From NCBI RefSeq assembly GCF_905475395.1, contig NC_058337.1, positions 118,104,368 through 118,168,367 on the forward strand: a stretch of DNA of 64,000 nucleotides, read 5' to 3'. The notes below the pieces were generated by a model that was given only the letters and a program-made list of their open reading frames with translations, had not been told where the DNA came from and did not search any database. Position numbers and translations under genes: made by a program. The stretch comes from Chrysoperla carnea (taxonomy: Eukaryota > Arthropoda > Insecta > Neuroptera > Chrysopidae). Shown here one piece after another: positions 26,001-37,500 of the stretch (its first letter is position 1; each line of letters starts with the position of its first letter).

Positions 26001-27897
26001 GGTGACGTACACTGTATTTCCTCCGCCGCCGAAGTAAGTAGACTTAATGCACCCCATCTCCCCAGTGTCTATCCACTCTGAATACTTCATTTCGCTCGCA
26101 CCATCAATGATAAAGGGAGTTAGTTAAAATAATACGGATATAGTTTTGAACTTTCGTGACTTATTAAGAAGTTCATAGATGGGTTGAAGGCTCGTTGAAA
26201 AACTTCTTCACGAAAAAGGAATTATTTTTGTTCAAGATAATCATCAATAAAAATTATCTTCAGTGATGGGTAGAAAAAAGATGTACCGTAAAAATAAGCT
26301 TTTGTTTTGAAATAGTTTGTGGAAACCTAAAAATCATTTTGATCACTTTAATTGAAATAATCGGATTAAAACTTTCTCATTCTTTTATAGTAAACTTTAG
26401 GTTAACTCAATATATTTACTTACATTTTCCAGGACAAAGAATTTAGTTTGCTTGCTACATTTTAGTATCGTAAAACTTTCTTTTCATCTTTAATTGAATC
26501 CACCCTTCTTTATTAAATCTTGCTTAGCGTAAAAGTGAGAAGAAATAGTGCGAGTATAGATATAAAGTAGCAATTTTCCCCAATATTTAAGAATGTAAAA
26601 TCTCATGAGTCATCAAAGATCACAAAAGTAATTGAAGGCATATATTGCAAATTGATTTAATTTCTTTCTTTATCAAACTCTGTAAAAAATAATCGATGTT
26701 TTTACCTGCATGTAAAACGCTCCTGAAAATTTTAATTCCAGTGATGAGAAATGAAGATTGATAAATTCCTGTTATTAACGAACCATCCTGATTAATTAGT
26801 ATTAAGAAAAATAAATATTATTTAATATAGAAATATATAAATGAGAATTTTTAAGACATAATAGTGTGAAACATGATAATTTACTAATGAACGCCATTCA
26901 TATATTAATTAGATCTCTAGGATATCTTAAGCTAAAAAAGGGTTGCGATCGAAAAGAATAAATATCAAGAAATTATTGTTCTCAATCAATTAAAATTATG
27001 AAAAGAAAATTTGAGCAAATTTAGTATTATAACTTGGTAGTGTCAATTGTCGAACAAAACTGAAAACAAAAATTTTTAATTGACCAATCATGAACAATCG
27101 ATTGTATTTTTACAAAGGTTCCCGTAGTCAAGAGATATTAACATCGTTTTGATCGCAATCCTCTAAAAATTCGCGCAACCAATTAAATCATGCGCAATTA
27201 TGACTTTTTTATACGCTTATTATAAAGTGACAGCAATACTAAATTTTGGGGTATAGTTGTAACTCCTATATTATTCGAATTATTTTCAAAAGAAATTGAA
27301 TATTTTCGAATATGATTAAAGAGAAAAGAGAAAATTAGACAATGGAATTAAATACGCTTTTTGGGAAAATATTTTCCACAAAATTTTACTAGCTTCTTAC
27401 TATAAAAATGAAAAGTGAATGTGCGCGCAAATTAAAATGATATGTTTCTCTGACATAAAGAATTGGACTGTACGTACTTTTCTGAAAAAGCAAAGTGTAT
27501 GACTGTTTGTTTAAAATTTTAAACAAAGTGTTTAAAATTTTTACTACATATTTTGCTTTCAGAGGGAGCATTTTGAAAATCAGAACATTAATCATGAAGT
27601 TGAATCAATTTTTTTTGTATTATTAGCTTCAAATTTACCATGAAGGATCTGTTGGGTTGTGAACCTCTTGCGTTAGTTTATATCGATAAAGCAAGTGATT
27701 TATCTTGGTTGCCTTATGAATTACACCATATTCCCGTTTCAAGAGTTTTTTGTGTTTTCAAACTGTCATTGATTACATTATTTATAACAGATAGTCACAG
27801 GCACAAAAAATTATTGAAACAATCAGAACTCACTGAGCGAAAAGATGGTTTAATTCACAAAGCCTTCGTTTATAGACGATGTAGAAATCCGGTCTAG
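16976..27897 (+). CDS. DCAF15: DDB1- and CUL4-associated factor 15 (DCAF15)
   Basis: DCAF15 is a substrate receptor of the nuclear CUL4-DDB1 ubiquitin ligase. The exons that splice in frame are 16976-17107, 17211-17326, 18912-19169, 19788-19891, 19955-21319, 22004-22239, 22486-22777, 22843-22905 and 27791-27897, giving 890 residues. Human DCAF15 is about 600. Matches to the vertebrate protein are HQVFMGFSQCGRFLLSYS (human HIFLGFSKCGRYVLSYT), VTMCQWPTDLEKLVIYG, QCLKHG (human QCLRHG), the DHIILNT segment, and CADYDINIIDICP (human FSDYDIVILEVCP). The extra length is a long Ser-rich linker encoded between about 20160 and 21240. Exon 1 is acidic and Ser-rich. All donors are GTAAGT-like except the 63-nt intron, which starts GTACAC. 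The last exon is the least certain: reading on past 22905 gives a stop at 22950-22952 and a shorter protein. Transposon fragments sit in several introns. Confidence 0.88.
18425..18475. mobile_element. hAT-like terminus in DCAF15 intron 2
   Basis: The sequence GCACGTACCTACTTTGCCTT then ATCCTCCCCT closely parallels the end of the hAT MITE at 30260-30314 and resembles the start of the hAT element at 63151. The other end was not identified. Confidence 0.4.
19424..19530 (+). mobile_element. Family F solo arm in DCAF15 intron 3
   Basis: AAGTTTGGTAGACTAGCCAA with AAGCCACTCAAGAAGTT and TTAACAAAAAGAGTGCTTTT matches the right arm of the family F element at 51555-51654. Only one arm is present here. 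Confidence 0.6.
19892..19954 (+). other. Predicted 63-nt mini-intron (or exitron) within DCAF15
   Basis: The segment starts GTACAC and ends with a strong pyrimidine tract and TTTTTACAG. Its length is a multiple of three and it has no in-frame stop, so both spliced and retained forms keep the frame. Splicing joins GAAG to ATACA and removes a Phe/Lys/His-rich insert with no counterpart in vertebrate DCAF15. The donor is weak. Confidence 0.6.
21466..21740 (-). mobile_element. 5'-truncated LINE, ORF2 C-terminus and 3' end, in DCAF15 intron
   Basis: On the minus strand a frame reads MSHLLCHCPALFMRRWTYL and continues to FLNSSKWFME before a stop. This is the cysteine/histidine C-terminal region typical of ORF2 in R1/jockey/I-type LINEs. 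It is followed by a conserved 3' UTR (GGTCTAAGTGTGTCCCATCC) and a tail of CCTAA-type units. It is antisense to DCAF15. Confidence 0.7.
23127..23195 (-). mobile_element. LINE 3' tail fragment
   Basis: GTAGGTTAGGTTAGAGTGGC then GACACACTTAGAACATAAAG matches the 3' UTR and tail of the LINE at 21466-21740, in the same orientation. Only the last 70 bases or so of the element are present. Confidence 0.65.
24898..25035 (-). repeat. Family G repeat copy, inverted
   Basis: Reading on the minus strand from 25035: GGGTGGATCACTTTAATC, then AATAGCTTGTTTTGCAATTA and GGGACATCATGTTGTGAC. These are the same motifs in the same order as at 12884-13025. Confidence 0.6.
25951..26110. other. Unexplained GC-richer island
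   Basis: Within very AT-rich intron sequence lies TCACTCCCGTAGTGTACTCT through TCCTCCGCCGCCGAAGTAAG. It contains a 23-codon ATG frame and a donor-like GAAGTAAGT. It might be an unannotated exon, a regulatory element or the remains of a transposon; I cannot tell which. Confidence 0.25.
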
Positions 27898-27909
27898 CTT
27901 ATCGGTATG

Positions 27910-28066
27910 TATATATGTCGCAACCAACTAGCTTAATTAGCCGTTCAGTTAACAGCCTAACTTTTTACAAAACGGCATCGTTAAGTTAATTGAATGATGC
28001 GGTTTAGTAAAAAGGCTAGGCTGTTAATTGAACGGCTAATTAAGCTAGTTGGCTTCAACATATATA
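27910..28066. mobile_element. Family E short foldback MITE in the DCAF15 3' UTR
   Basis: A nearly perfect palindrome of about 157 bp. Left: TATATGTCGCAACCAACTAG, CTTAATTAGCCGTTCAGTTA, ACAGCCTA. Right: the reverse complement with few changes, ending CAACATATATA. TA flanks both ends. It begins 12 bases after the proposed DCAF15 stop and is an internally deleted version of 527-1338. Confidence 0.75.
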
Positions 28067-28530
28067 CTATTGCAAAAAGTTCAAGACACGGTGAAAATTT
28101 GTCAGATCATTGGTATAAATCAATAGAACTGTTCAATCTGATGATCTTGCTTTCATAAAATGTGATCACGTTGGCTGCGTTTTGGAAAATAGTGATCAGC
28201 GAGAATTCACTAAACACGTGTGTAGTGAGTGTTGGATCATTTTTCATTTGTAGGGGGAAGTGATCGAAACAAAAAGTGTTTTTCGAGATTTTCCGATGTT
28301 TAAATTGAAATAGATTCAGTTTTCGTTTACCCACCATTTTTAATAGGCCTTATCATCAATTTGTTTTTGTTTCAGGTAGTTTTCAAAAAATTATTCAAGA
28401 AAATTTAATATATTTTACCTTCATCAAACAGCGATTTTTGACAAAGATAGAAGATATGTGATATGTCTTTACTTGATTGACATCTGAACAAAAATAATCA
28501 TTTTTAAATGAAAAGTCCTGTTAAAAGTGA

Positions 28531-28536
28531 AATAAA
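28531..28536 (+). terminator. Candidate polyadenylation signal for DCAF15
   Basis: AATAAA lies about 630 bases after the proposed stop codon, with another AATAAA near 28739. Both are before the 3' end of the convergent minus-strand gene. Confidence 0.35.
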
Positions 28537-28538
28537 TA

Positions 28539-29363
28539 AGCGATGCTAAGTCAACATTTTGAATGATCGCTCCTCATCATATTTTCCCAAAACGCATCCA
28601 TTAATTTTATACTAACAGTGATCTCTCACCGTAAGAAGTGTGTATTACACGCAATATCACGGTTGTTTTTCGATGTAACAGCAGTCTAGTTCTATTTGTC
28701 TATGATATGTTTCCTAGAAAAGTAATATTGCATAGCTAATAAATATGTCTGTATTAAATGATAAAAAAAAACTTATTTGTAAAATTCTGTGATTTCTTTT
28801 TTTTTTATATAAACATCACAAATAAAATTAAAAATAAAATACAATACTTTTATTCATATATTACGTACTTCAAACAATATTGAATAAAGTGAAATAAATA
28901 AATAAAATATATAACAATTTTTTTATTATTTTTAAATAATTTCAGAAAACCATTATCTTCGAATTTAACTTAAATTCAGAAATAATGCAGCTTAATTATT
29001 CTACTTTGTGTGAAGTCAGAATGAGCTTTGATGTGTGTAAGAGAAATTAAAAAGTGTGGAAGAGAAATGAACCCCCAGATCTTGGGGAGGGGCGGAGCAT
29101 TTTAAAACGCCCAGTTAGTTTTTCAACCCATCCCAGCATGATTTACAATGTATCCCATGTTTAAAAAACGTAGATCAGGGGCTGATGAGATGTAGCACAG
29201 CTGACGGATATCTTTCAATCCAATCTTACCAACTTTTTCGCAAATAAGTTCTTGAATTTTAACCGAGCGTCCATACTGGAGAAAAATTTAAACAACAAAA
29301 AATTCCAAAAATAATTTTTATTGTTAAAATTAGTAAGTACAAAAATATGATTAATCATTAAAT
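28539..29363. other. Intergenic region between convergent genes
   Basis: AT-rich sequence between the end of DCAF15 and the end of the secreted-protein gene. The minus strand has AATAAA near 29316-29321, suited to the latter gene. I see no other feature. Confidence 0.4.
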
Positions 29364-32236
29364 TTAATTCAAAAATATATTTAATTTAACATAAATACAA
29401 TTATTTGATAAAAAATGTGTTGAATTGAATAAAATTTGTGGTGAGAATTTAAAACCATTACATTCAGTTAATAACGTTGCTATTTTACGACAATATGATC
29501 GCATCAATTTTGAATTGAAATGTAAATTATTGTCATATTGATTTAAAATTGTTAATTTATATTTTATATAAATTTCGTTTGTTGTTATTATATAAATATT
29601 TACAAAATTATTATCCATTTGAAATTTTAATTTCATTACTTGACCTACAAATATTAAATCATATTAGTCAATCATTTTATATTGTTACCTCTTATACCGG
29701 GTATAACAAAAATTTGAAACATGTAAATATCTTTTTGAGATCGTATTTTGTTCAGTTGGAAAGGATTGGATTGGATTACCTTATAGATATTTTTAATTTT
29801 TTTTTTTTTTTATAAGATCATTCGAAAATGAACACCGATTTTTAACTGAGAAGAGATAATAGAATACTTAGACAGTTGTTCCTTACAGAAAGCCAACATT
29901 ATTTGAATGCCAAAATTGAAATTCAATTGGATCCCCCTCAAAAGACCTCCAATAATAGCGATTGCTACAAAGCACTGAATAGGAGACAACGTTGCAGAGT
30001 GTCTGAGCCTAACAGTGCACCACGATCAGGCTCGGATTTAAAATTTTGACGCCCCACCCACCCCCTTCAAAACTTTTTAATGGTGGAAATGGTAAAAAAC
30101 TTATCGAATATTCGATATTATGCTAATATCGAAATTTGTATAAATAAGTAGATTCTTTACTATATTCAAGAATTTTCGACATAGAATGTTGGTACGCATG
30201 CCAACGAAATAGTCCAGAAATTCAATTCTTACGAATAAAATAAATTTTCCAAGTTTCCGCCCAAAATTTGCCGCCCTAGACACGTACCTACCCTGCCTTG
30301 TAAATCCGAACCTGACTACAATCACTGCAGTGGTATTCACACCACGATATGGTTGAAGGAGTAATGATTTTTTTATGAGCCAACCCCTTCCTGCAATACA
30401 ATGGGTCTTATGGTCTAAGTTTATTCCTTCCAAACTTCGCTCAAATCTAACTACAATTTTCATTACTATTAACCCCCCACTTCCTTAAAATCTTTAGGTA
30501 AGCCCATGGGCGTAGCCAATTTTTGTCCCATGGGGAGGCGAAACAGGAATTTTTGGTTTAGAGCAGAAGAAATTAGATATTTTTGGCCTAAAAAAATTTT
30601 TGAGCATAAACCCGTACTAATGGCAAATTCTGAAATGATTTGTTGGGTTATGAATTTTTGTTTGTTTTACCCCAATTTCTATGTCTCTCGGTATATAAAT
30701 TATGGTCCATTGAACAAAGTTACATCAGAGTTAAATAAACTTATGTTAACTTACCTAGTGCAATAAAATATGTACTTTCTTGAACTGTGCTTTGTTGTAT
30801 ATCACAAATTTTCCAATAATATGTAAAAATTTGTTTTCCATTATCAATAATTGTATTATTTAACAATAATATTTCATTTTCAATATAATTGCATAACTTT
30901 TTATTATTATATTTGTCATAGTTAAATCGTAATTTTATTAAATTTTTGAGACCTTCAATTTCAGTATATAATATATTTTTTATTTCTTCAAATTTGTAAT
31001 TTAAATCATCTAAAACAAAATGACAAGAAATTAGATCGTAGACAGAATTTGTGTCCTCGATCTATCAATATTGATTACTTATATTTCGTATTTCCGATAA
31101 AGCGTGGTGGTTATGATTCTATAGGGGTCAGATAAATATTTTCCTGCTAAAATAAATTTTGATATTTATAAATTCCATTACCTGTCAATTTTCGGGCCAA
31201 AAATAAAAAATCATAGCAAGAAGTAAAAAAATTCGAAAAAAAAATTTGTATTTTTGTTTATTCGATTTTTTATTGATTAATTGAAGCGCTTCCAATCGAA
31301 TAAAAAATATCCTTGGCGTGTAGAATTGGTAAAATTTTTGTAATGATTTACATTTGTATACTTGTAAGGCTTATAAATATTGATGATACGAACAAAATTT
31401 TGGTATAGGTGTTCATAAAATCACCTAACTAGATCATTTCTGTCGTCCCTCTGTACGTCTGTAAAAACGGAAGAACAGATATCGAACTGAAATTTTTATA
31501 GGGCGTAAAATGGGGCTTTGATCTCGTATTTCGTAAATATTAGCAGCATAGCAATTTTGTAAACCATAAGAGATAGAGCAAAAGTTCAAATATCAAAGTT
31601 ATTCTCTATAAAAAAATGAACAACTTTTATTTGAAACATTTCTCTAAAACTAGATAGAGAGTTGAAATTTGGTAAGTTGCTTCAACTACTAAGTCTTTTG
31701 ATAGATTTTTGAAAAACAAAATAATAAATTTTCTAGAAAATAATACGAAAAATTTTCGAAATTCTAGTAAACTAGAATAATACAGGGTATTCCAACAATT
31801 AACTCAGCCCATTCTTTATTTTTCCTAGTTTTTTTGGTTAATTTCTGGTCTTCTGTAGTCTGAACAAATATTTGTGTATATGGTACTCATGCTTTAATGA
31901 AAAGCAGAAATTTTTATGAATTAAAATTCATTTTTGCTCTGCAAATACGACTCTTAACTTACCTTTACTACAAACCCCCTCTAAATGTTTCGTAACGGTT
32001 GCATTAGCTGAAGCTTTCAAATCTCCAACACTAATTCTACAAGCAGCAAAATTAATTTCAGCTGGTAATAATGTATACGTTTGATTCTTCCATTGTTGAA
32101 TTGAATCTGAAAAAAATAAACAATTGAACAACAAAATTTAATATTAAAAAAATTTGTCTTTCTGCAATCCCTTACTTTGTTTCGAGCTACCAAAAATTAA
32201 TACCAGAATCCAAAATTTTCTTAAATGTGTAAACAT
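29364..32236 (-). CDS. Putative secreted cysteine-containing protein, four exons, family not recognised
   Basis: Four minus-strand exons join in frame: 32176-32236, 31963-32106, 30755-31009 and 29364-29644, total 741 nt for 246 residues. Exon 1 encodes a signal peptide (MFTHLRKF then WILVLIFG) and ends AAA with donor GTAAGG. Every junction has phase 1, donors are GTAAG and acceptors are pyrimidine-rich CAG/TAG. The mature part has seven cysteines (about residues 43, 66, 108, 137, 205, 215, 236) and four N-glycosylation sequons (28, 55, 119, 227). It is mostly polar, with helix-like segments such as the one with FEEIKNILYTEIEGLKNLI. There is no membrane segment after the signal. AATAAA follows the stop at about 29316-29321. 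I know no family with this pattern; insect secreted families of the DUF725/TsetseEP type are a loose possibility only. Introns hold a hAT MITE and a family C fragment. Confidence 0.6.
30027..30314. mobile_element. hAT-like MITE in intron 3 of the secreted-protein gene
   Basis: The terminal inverted repeats are CAGGCTCGGATTTAAAA (30027) and, in reverse complement from 30314, CAGGTTCGGATTTACAA followed by GGCAGGGTAGG. Inside the ends are GCCCC/GGGCGGCAAA-type motifs. The 120-codon frame on the minus strand at 30101-30463 crosses it and is not a gene. An 8-bp target duplication is not obvious. Confidence 0.55.
31385..31815 (-). repeat. Degraded family C copy in intron 2 of the secreted-protein gene
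   Basis: AAAATTTTGGTATAGGTGTT and TGTACGTCTGTAAAAACGG, then GTAAACCATAAGAGATAGAG, follow the order of the minus-oriented family C copy at 49463-50055. It ends in TTCCAACAATTAACTCAG. Confidence 0.5.
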
Positions 32237-34190
32237 TTCGAATAACTTTTAAGAAAAATAATTCCAATTTAACCACATACTATGTACTTCCGATATACTC
32301 TATTGTTAAGTTAATTCTGTGACCGAGTGCGTAAGAGATTGATTACAAAATAAACTTGAAAAAATTTTTTTTTGTAATTTAAGAACTAACGAAATTGGCA
32401 AAATAGCAGCGATAAATCATTGCAGTCAACCGTTTAGATATTTAGTTCATGTTCATTGCAAATACAATAGGAATGCATATACTCATAAATTTAATGAACC
32501 GTGGCTTTACTTTATAAAATAATTTATCGCAAAAAAAGGATAGAGATGTTTAAAATTTCATTGATAGTGATCATTGAAAATAGTTTTGTTATTTGAGAAG
32601 AGTTATGCTTCCTCTATTAATTTTGACCTAAATGATCTAATTGTTAAGCCAGTTGGAGGACAACAATCAATTTTAATTTGGCACTCAATAAATCTATAAT
32701 ATTTATTTTAACGTTTTAATGTGTCTATAAGGTCCGAATATTGTCTAGGGTCAAAGCAATAATTGACATAAGCTGAAAAAAAAAATCGTACCTTGAAACC
32801 TTGTTTTTAATTTTACTAAAAATCAAACAATTACTTAAAAAGCCACAATTTAGCATAGGAGATAAAATATATCAGTCTTTTTTTTCATATTCCATCAGTG
32901 AGCTACTGTGTCTGCCATTCCTACGTGAACTACTTGACTCTAAATTGAAAAATTTCTATTTTTAATTTGACTCAAAAGATTAGCTTTTATTTTGAAAAAT
33001 AATCCTTCCCTGCGATGCGAAGTTGTAACAATAATCGTTATATACAATAACTTACAAAATTTGAATGTTTTTTTACAATTTGGTTAATGACTGATATCGA
33101 ATTTGCCACATTATAGCCATAAAAATGTAAAAGTAGACTTAATACCACAAAATTTGAAATTTAAATTAAAATTGATTAAAAAACGAAGAAGTTATAAGCA
33201 TTCAAAGATTGTTGCTCGTCACTTTCTTGCAAAACAGAGTATCTATCTCTACGACGACACTCAACAATGGTGTCACTTTTTAATTATCTTGCTTCTTTGT
33301 TTAATTAGAAGTTTTAAACGTTCATACTTTGCGTATGTCTAAAGATTTTCAAAAACCTGCAATTGATAATCCCAATTGATTTTAATTGGAAGTAATACAA
33401 AATCTTAATTTGAAGTTGCGCAGCGCCGATTTTAATTGTTAATATCTTAACACATTTTAATTTTTTATTTCATAATGCCTTAATTAATAGATTAGTTAAT
33501 TAATTAATCCACAAGTCAACAATTAATATAAAAAAAGGCATATAACGTTTGCACAATATTTAATTGGGTTACTATTACTATTATGTCTATGGCTGCTATT
33601 TTTAATTTTTTTGTAAATTAACGTCTATCCACTCATTGTTAGTAAATAGGTCCTACAAGGCTATATCTTTAGCAATGGAGGTGACTAGCGTTTACTTTAA
33701 TATGACATTAAATAATGTCCATAAACTTTAGCAAAGCAATTTTTGAAAATTTTTAGTTGTGGAAAAATTAATTTTGTTGCTCATACCATTTAGAAGGTAG
33801 AAGATTATCTGCTTACTTCATAGGAAGTTGGCAAAGCAAATATTTAAAAATCGCGCAAAATGTAAAGTCCGCTAATTAGGTGTGACATGTTTGGGGAAAA
33901 TAAATATTGTCGTTCATGCCGTTTAGAAGATAAATCATTTTTTGCCAACTTAATATGTAAATTTAAATCTAGAATTAAGTCACTTTCCATTTTGATCGAT
34001 TTTTAAACAATTGCTTAGGGCGTCAAAATTCATTTTAAAACAACTAATTATAGCGACAAATTCAGGTATTTTCAAAAATCTTAATTTCCAAAATTACTTT
34101 GCTAATAACATACATCATTTAATATAAATCAAAAATTTTAACATTTTTGATATCAATTTCAGATATTATGTAAAGTGTATTCGAGCTATA
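32237..34190. other. Intergenic region between secreted-protein gene and VPS52
   Basis: AT-rich, no supported gene. At about 33650-33960 there is a weak tandem duplication (CTCATACCATTTAGAAGGTA and TTCATGCCGTTTAGAAGATA, about 135 bp apart). Promoters for the two divergent genes should lie here but show no clear motif. Confidence 0.4.
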
Positions 34191-34254
34191 GGATCGAACT
34201 CACAAACTCTGACTTGTCGGGCCCGCGGTTTAAAAACTGCCGTTGCTCATGAGT
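34191..34254 (-). repeat. tRNA-like SINE fragment upstream of VPS52
   Basis: On the minus strand: ACTCATGAGCAACGGCAG, then GCGGGCCCGACAAGTC, then the B-box GAGTTCGATCC. This is the A-box/B-box layout of a tRNA-related sequence, but no good cloverleaf forms. Confidence 0.4.
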
Positions 34255-34548
34255 TACTTTCGAAATATGACGTGAATTTTTTCGTTTTTATGCTTAGTTT
34301 TCGAGATAAAAATTACGAAATATAGTCCAATACGGGCTTTTAGAAAAAAGTCCACTAAATTTATATTTTCCGCGGAAAATGTTTTATCTTTAAATTTGAA
34401 CAGCATCTGTCAGACAATCAACGAACTATGCATCTAAATTACCTTTAGTTACTATTTAGAAATACAGAGTGTCCATAAACTAATGACGTAAAACGTCATC
34501 AAACTGTCAGTGTCAAAAATTTTGTGTGTATCTTAAAATTTGTAAAAA

Positions 34549-37500
34549 ATGTCTCGAAAAACAGATGTTGAAATTCAATTACAAAAGAATTTAGAAGATG
34601 ATGTGGTTCAGGAAATTTTAAAAACAGGCACCGATCTTCGACAGTATTCGAAACAAGTTGAAAAAGAATTACGAGATGTTGAAAATAAATCAATTCAAGA
34701 TTATATTAAAGAATGTCAGAATATTGCAAATTTACACAACCAAATTAGTGCGTGCGATAATATTTTGGAACGAATGGAATTTATGCTACAAGATTTTCAA
34801 ACTGATTTAGGGAGTATCAGTAGTGAAATATTATATTTACAACGAAAGTCAGTTGCAATGAGCCAACAATTAACAAATCGGCAAGCAGTTCGGGGGCATT
34901 TAAGTGAATTTATCGAGGATATGGCAGTGTCAGATACATTAATCAATAATATCCTAGAATGTCCTGTCACAGAAAAAGATTTCTTGTCAAGTTTACAGGA
35001 GTTAAATCATAAAATTAATTTTGTTAAAGAACAAAGTTTCCAAGACACAAAATCATGCCAAGACGTACGAGATATTTTAGAGAAATTAAAAATTAAATCC
35101 ATGTCGAAAATTCGCGCATACTTATTGGAACAAGTATACAAATTTCGTAAACCAATGACCAATTATCAAGTACCACAAAATGCCATGTTAAAATATAAAT
35201 TTTTTTTCGAATTTATACTAGCCAATGAACGAAATGTGGCTCAAGAAATTTGTGCCGAGTATGTGGATACAATGAGTAAAATATACTACTCGTACTTTAA
35301 ATCATATTCAGGGCGATTGTTAAAATTACAATTTGAGGAAACTGCGACCAAAGAAGATTTAATGGGACGTGAAGATACCGAATCAAGAGGTTTGTTTCAT
35401 AAAACATCGTTAAAGCATAAAGGAACTGTTTTTACAATTGGCAATCGTGGAGATGTTCTTGCGCAACAGTTAGAAGCACCGATTATTGTTCCGCATGCAC
35501 AGCAAAAAAATCGAGTAAATATTTGAACTTTTTTAAATTTTTTTTACTTTATTATATATAAATATAATAAAGTCTTGTGATCGAAAAAAAAAATCGATAT
35601 CGGGATTTCAACGGAAATACACGTTTTGAGGGTCCCTGATTCCAAAAAAAGTGGTTTTTAAAAAATGTTGCGTCCTTCGGTATGTCGGTATGGCTGTTGC
35701 CAAGCTGGAGCCTTCAATTTCCAACCGATTTTTCTCAAACTCGGTACATAGGTTCAATTTGGTCATAATTCCAGACAATTTTTTCATTTTTTCTCTAAGC
35801 CTTTTTAAGGGTACTTCCCTTTAGGCAAAAACAGAATTTTTGGGGTTTTCTCAAAAACGGTCTTAACGATTTCGATTAAACTGGGCACAAAGCTAGACCT
35901 TTAGGTGTTCCTAGGATTGGTATAAGCAACATATCCGGGAAAATTCAAGAAGGCCCACACCCTAGGGAAAACCTTTTTTTTGAGGTTTTCTCAAAAATGG
36001 CTCTAACGATTTCGATTGAACTTGACACAAGGCTAGACCTTAAGGTGTTCCTAGGATCGGTATAGGTTACATATCCAGGAAAATTCGAGAAGGCCACACC
36101 CTAGGGAAAACATTTCAAAATACAGGAAAATGGGATTTTCTAGGGAGAGGGTGAGGGGACAGCAGCGAAACTTCGTATCAGGGTTTATATCAACAAGGTC
36201 CTAGGTTTGATATAACTACCCTCTGGGACCCCACCTCCTGGAGCCAAAATGAAAGAATAGAATAGGCTGCTTTCAATCAAAATATTACAAGAATAATTTA
36301 TCAATTTTATAATATAATAGAGTCTTGTCCGATGTTTCGGACCGTTTATTTAAGTTGTTTTTAAATACGAAAATAATAATGCATCCAACAATATAAGTAG
36401 AAAGTAACCAATCAAATTAAGTAATCTTAAATAGTGCCTTTTTTCATCTAGACGAATCACCGCCATTTCTGTTATTGTTATGGAAAATTTCGGAATATTT
36501 TTTAATAAGTTTTATTTGATTTTAGTATGCGTATGAAGCTCTGTTTCGAAGTGAACAATATGCTTTGGTTGATAATGCATGTCGAGAATATTTATTCTTA
36601 TGCGAATTTTTCATTGTGCGTGGATCACAAGCTCTCGAATTGTTTAATCAAATCATGGGAAAAACCTTAACACTTCTTACGGTAAGTCATCGCCTTGTTT
36701 CGCCACGGCTTTCTTTTAGTAAATTTAAATTTTTATGGAGTAATTATTGTTTTTGTTTGTTTTTTTCAGAAAAATTTAGAAACTTTCGTAATGGAATGTT
36801 ATGATGCGATTGCATTATTTCTATGTGTTCATTTAATTTTACGCTATCAATTAATGTGCCATAAACGTGCTGTACCAGCTTTGGATAAATATTGGGATGG
36901 CTTACAAGCAATTATATGGCCACGTTTCGAATATATTTTTCGTTTGAATATACAAAGTATACGAGATTGTGATCCAACTAAATTTAATAAAGAAATGGGA
37001 CCTCATTATGTAAGTTTACATAATTTATAATTAATAAATCTATAGTACAGTCCAACAACTTAGTTGATTAGAATTCTGATCTGGAAATCCATAGGCCGAA
37101 AGGTCGATTCTCACTCCAGTGTGTTTTTTCCTTTAAATCTAGAATTGATATAAAAAAATAAAAGGGTGGGGAAGGTTAGGTTAGGTTAGAGTGGCTGTCC
37201 TGGGGTGGGACACACTTAGACCATAAAGGAAAAAGGCCAAAAACTATTTTAAGGTTTTTTTTTTCATAAATTCAATTACGAACAAAATGAGCCGTGTCAG
37301 ATCAAAATCGGTTCATTACCAAAAAAATTAGAAAGTCGACCCTGATTTTACATTCATTCACTGCACTTTTTTTGGCAAATTAAATACACCTAAAATTTTT
37401 AGGAAAAGTGGCTTTATATGCAACTTACCTTAGCTAAAAAATATTCACTTGAAGACTTTTTCTATTAAGCTTATGCAATAAAATTACATTATTTTGCTTT

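Larger units (their letters stand above)
22906..27790 (+). other. Long last intron of DCAF15 (alternative 3' end near 22952)
   Basis: This 4.9-kb stretch starts with a consensus donor (GTAAGTTT) and ends TTTATAACAG. A stop at 22950-22952 and AATAAA near 23012 would allow a short isoform. Apart from the repeats listed separately (23127-23195, 24898-25035) and one GC-richer island (25951-26110), I recognise nothing in it. Confidence 0.45.

Noticed and set aside
27640-27790. ATG frame leading into the last DCAF15 exon (MKDLLGCEPLAL...)
   Set aside because: Joining at the acceptor 27626 gives a stop in the DCAF15 frame; the acceptor at 27790 fits the phase, so the upstream part is taken as intron.
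30101-30463. Minus-strand frame of 120 codons
   Set aside because: It crosses the hAT MITE at 30027-30314 and lies in an intron of the secreted-protein gene; no domain and no splice support.
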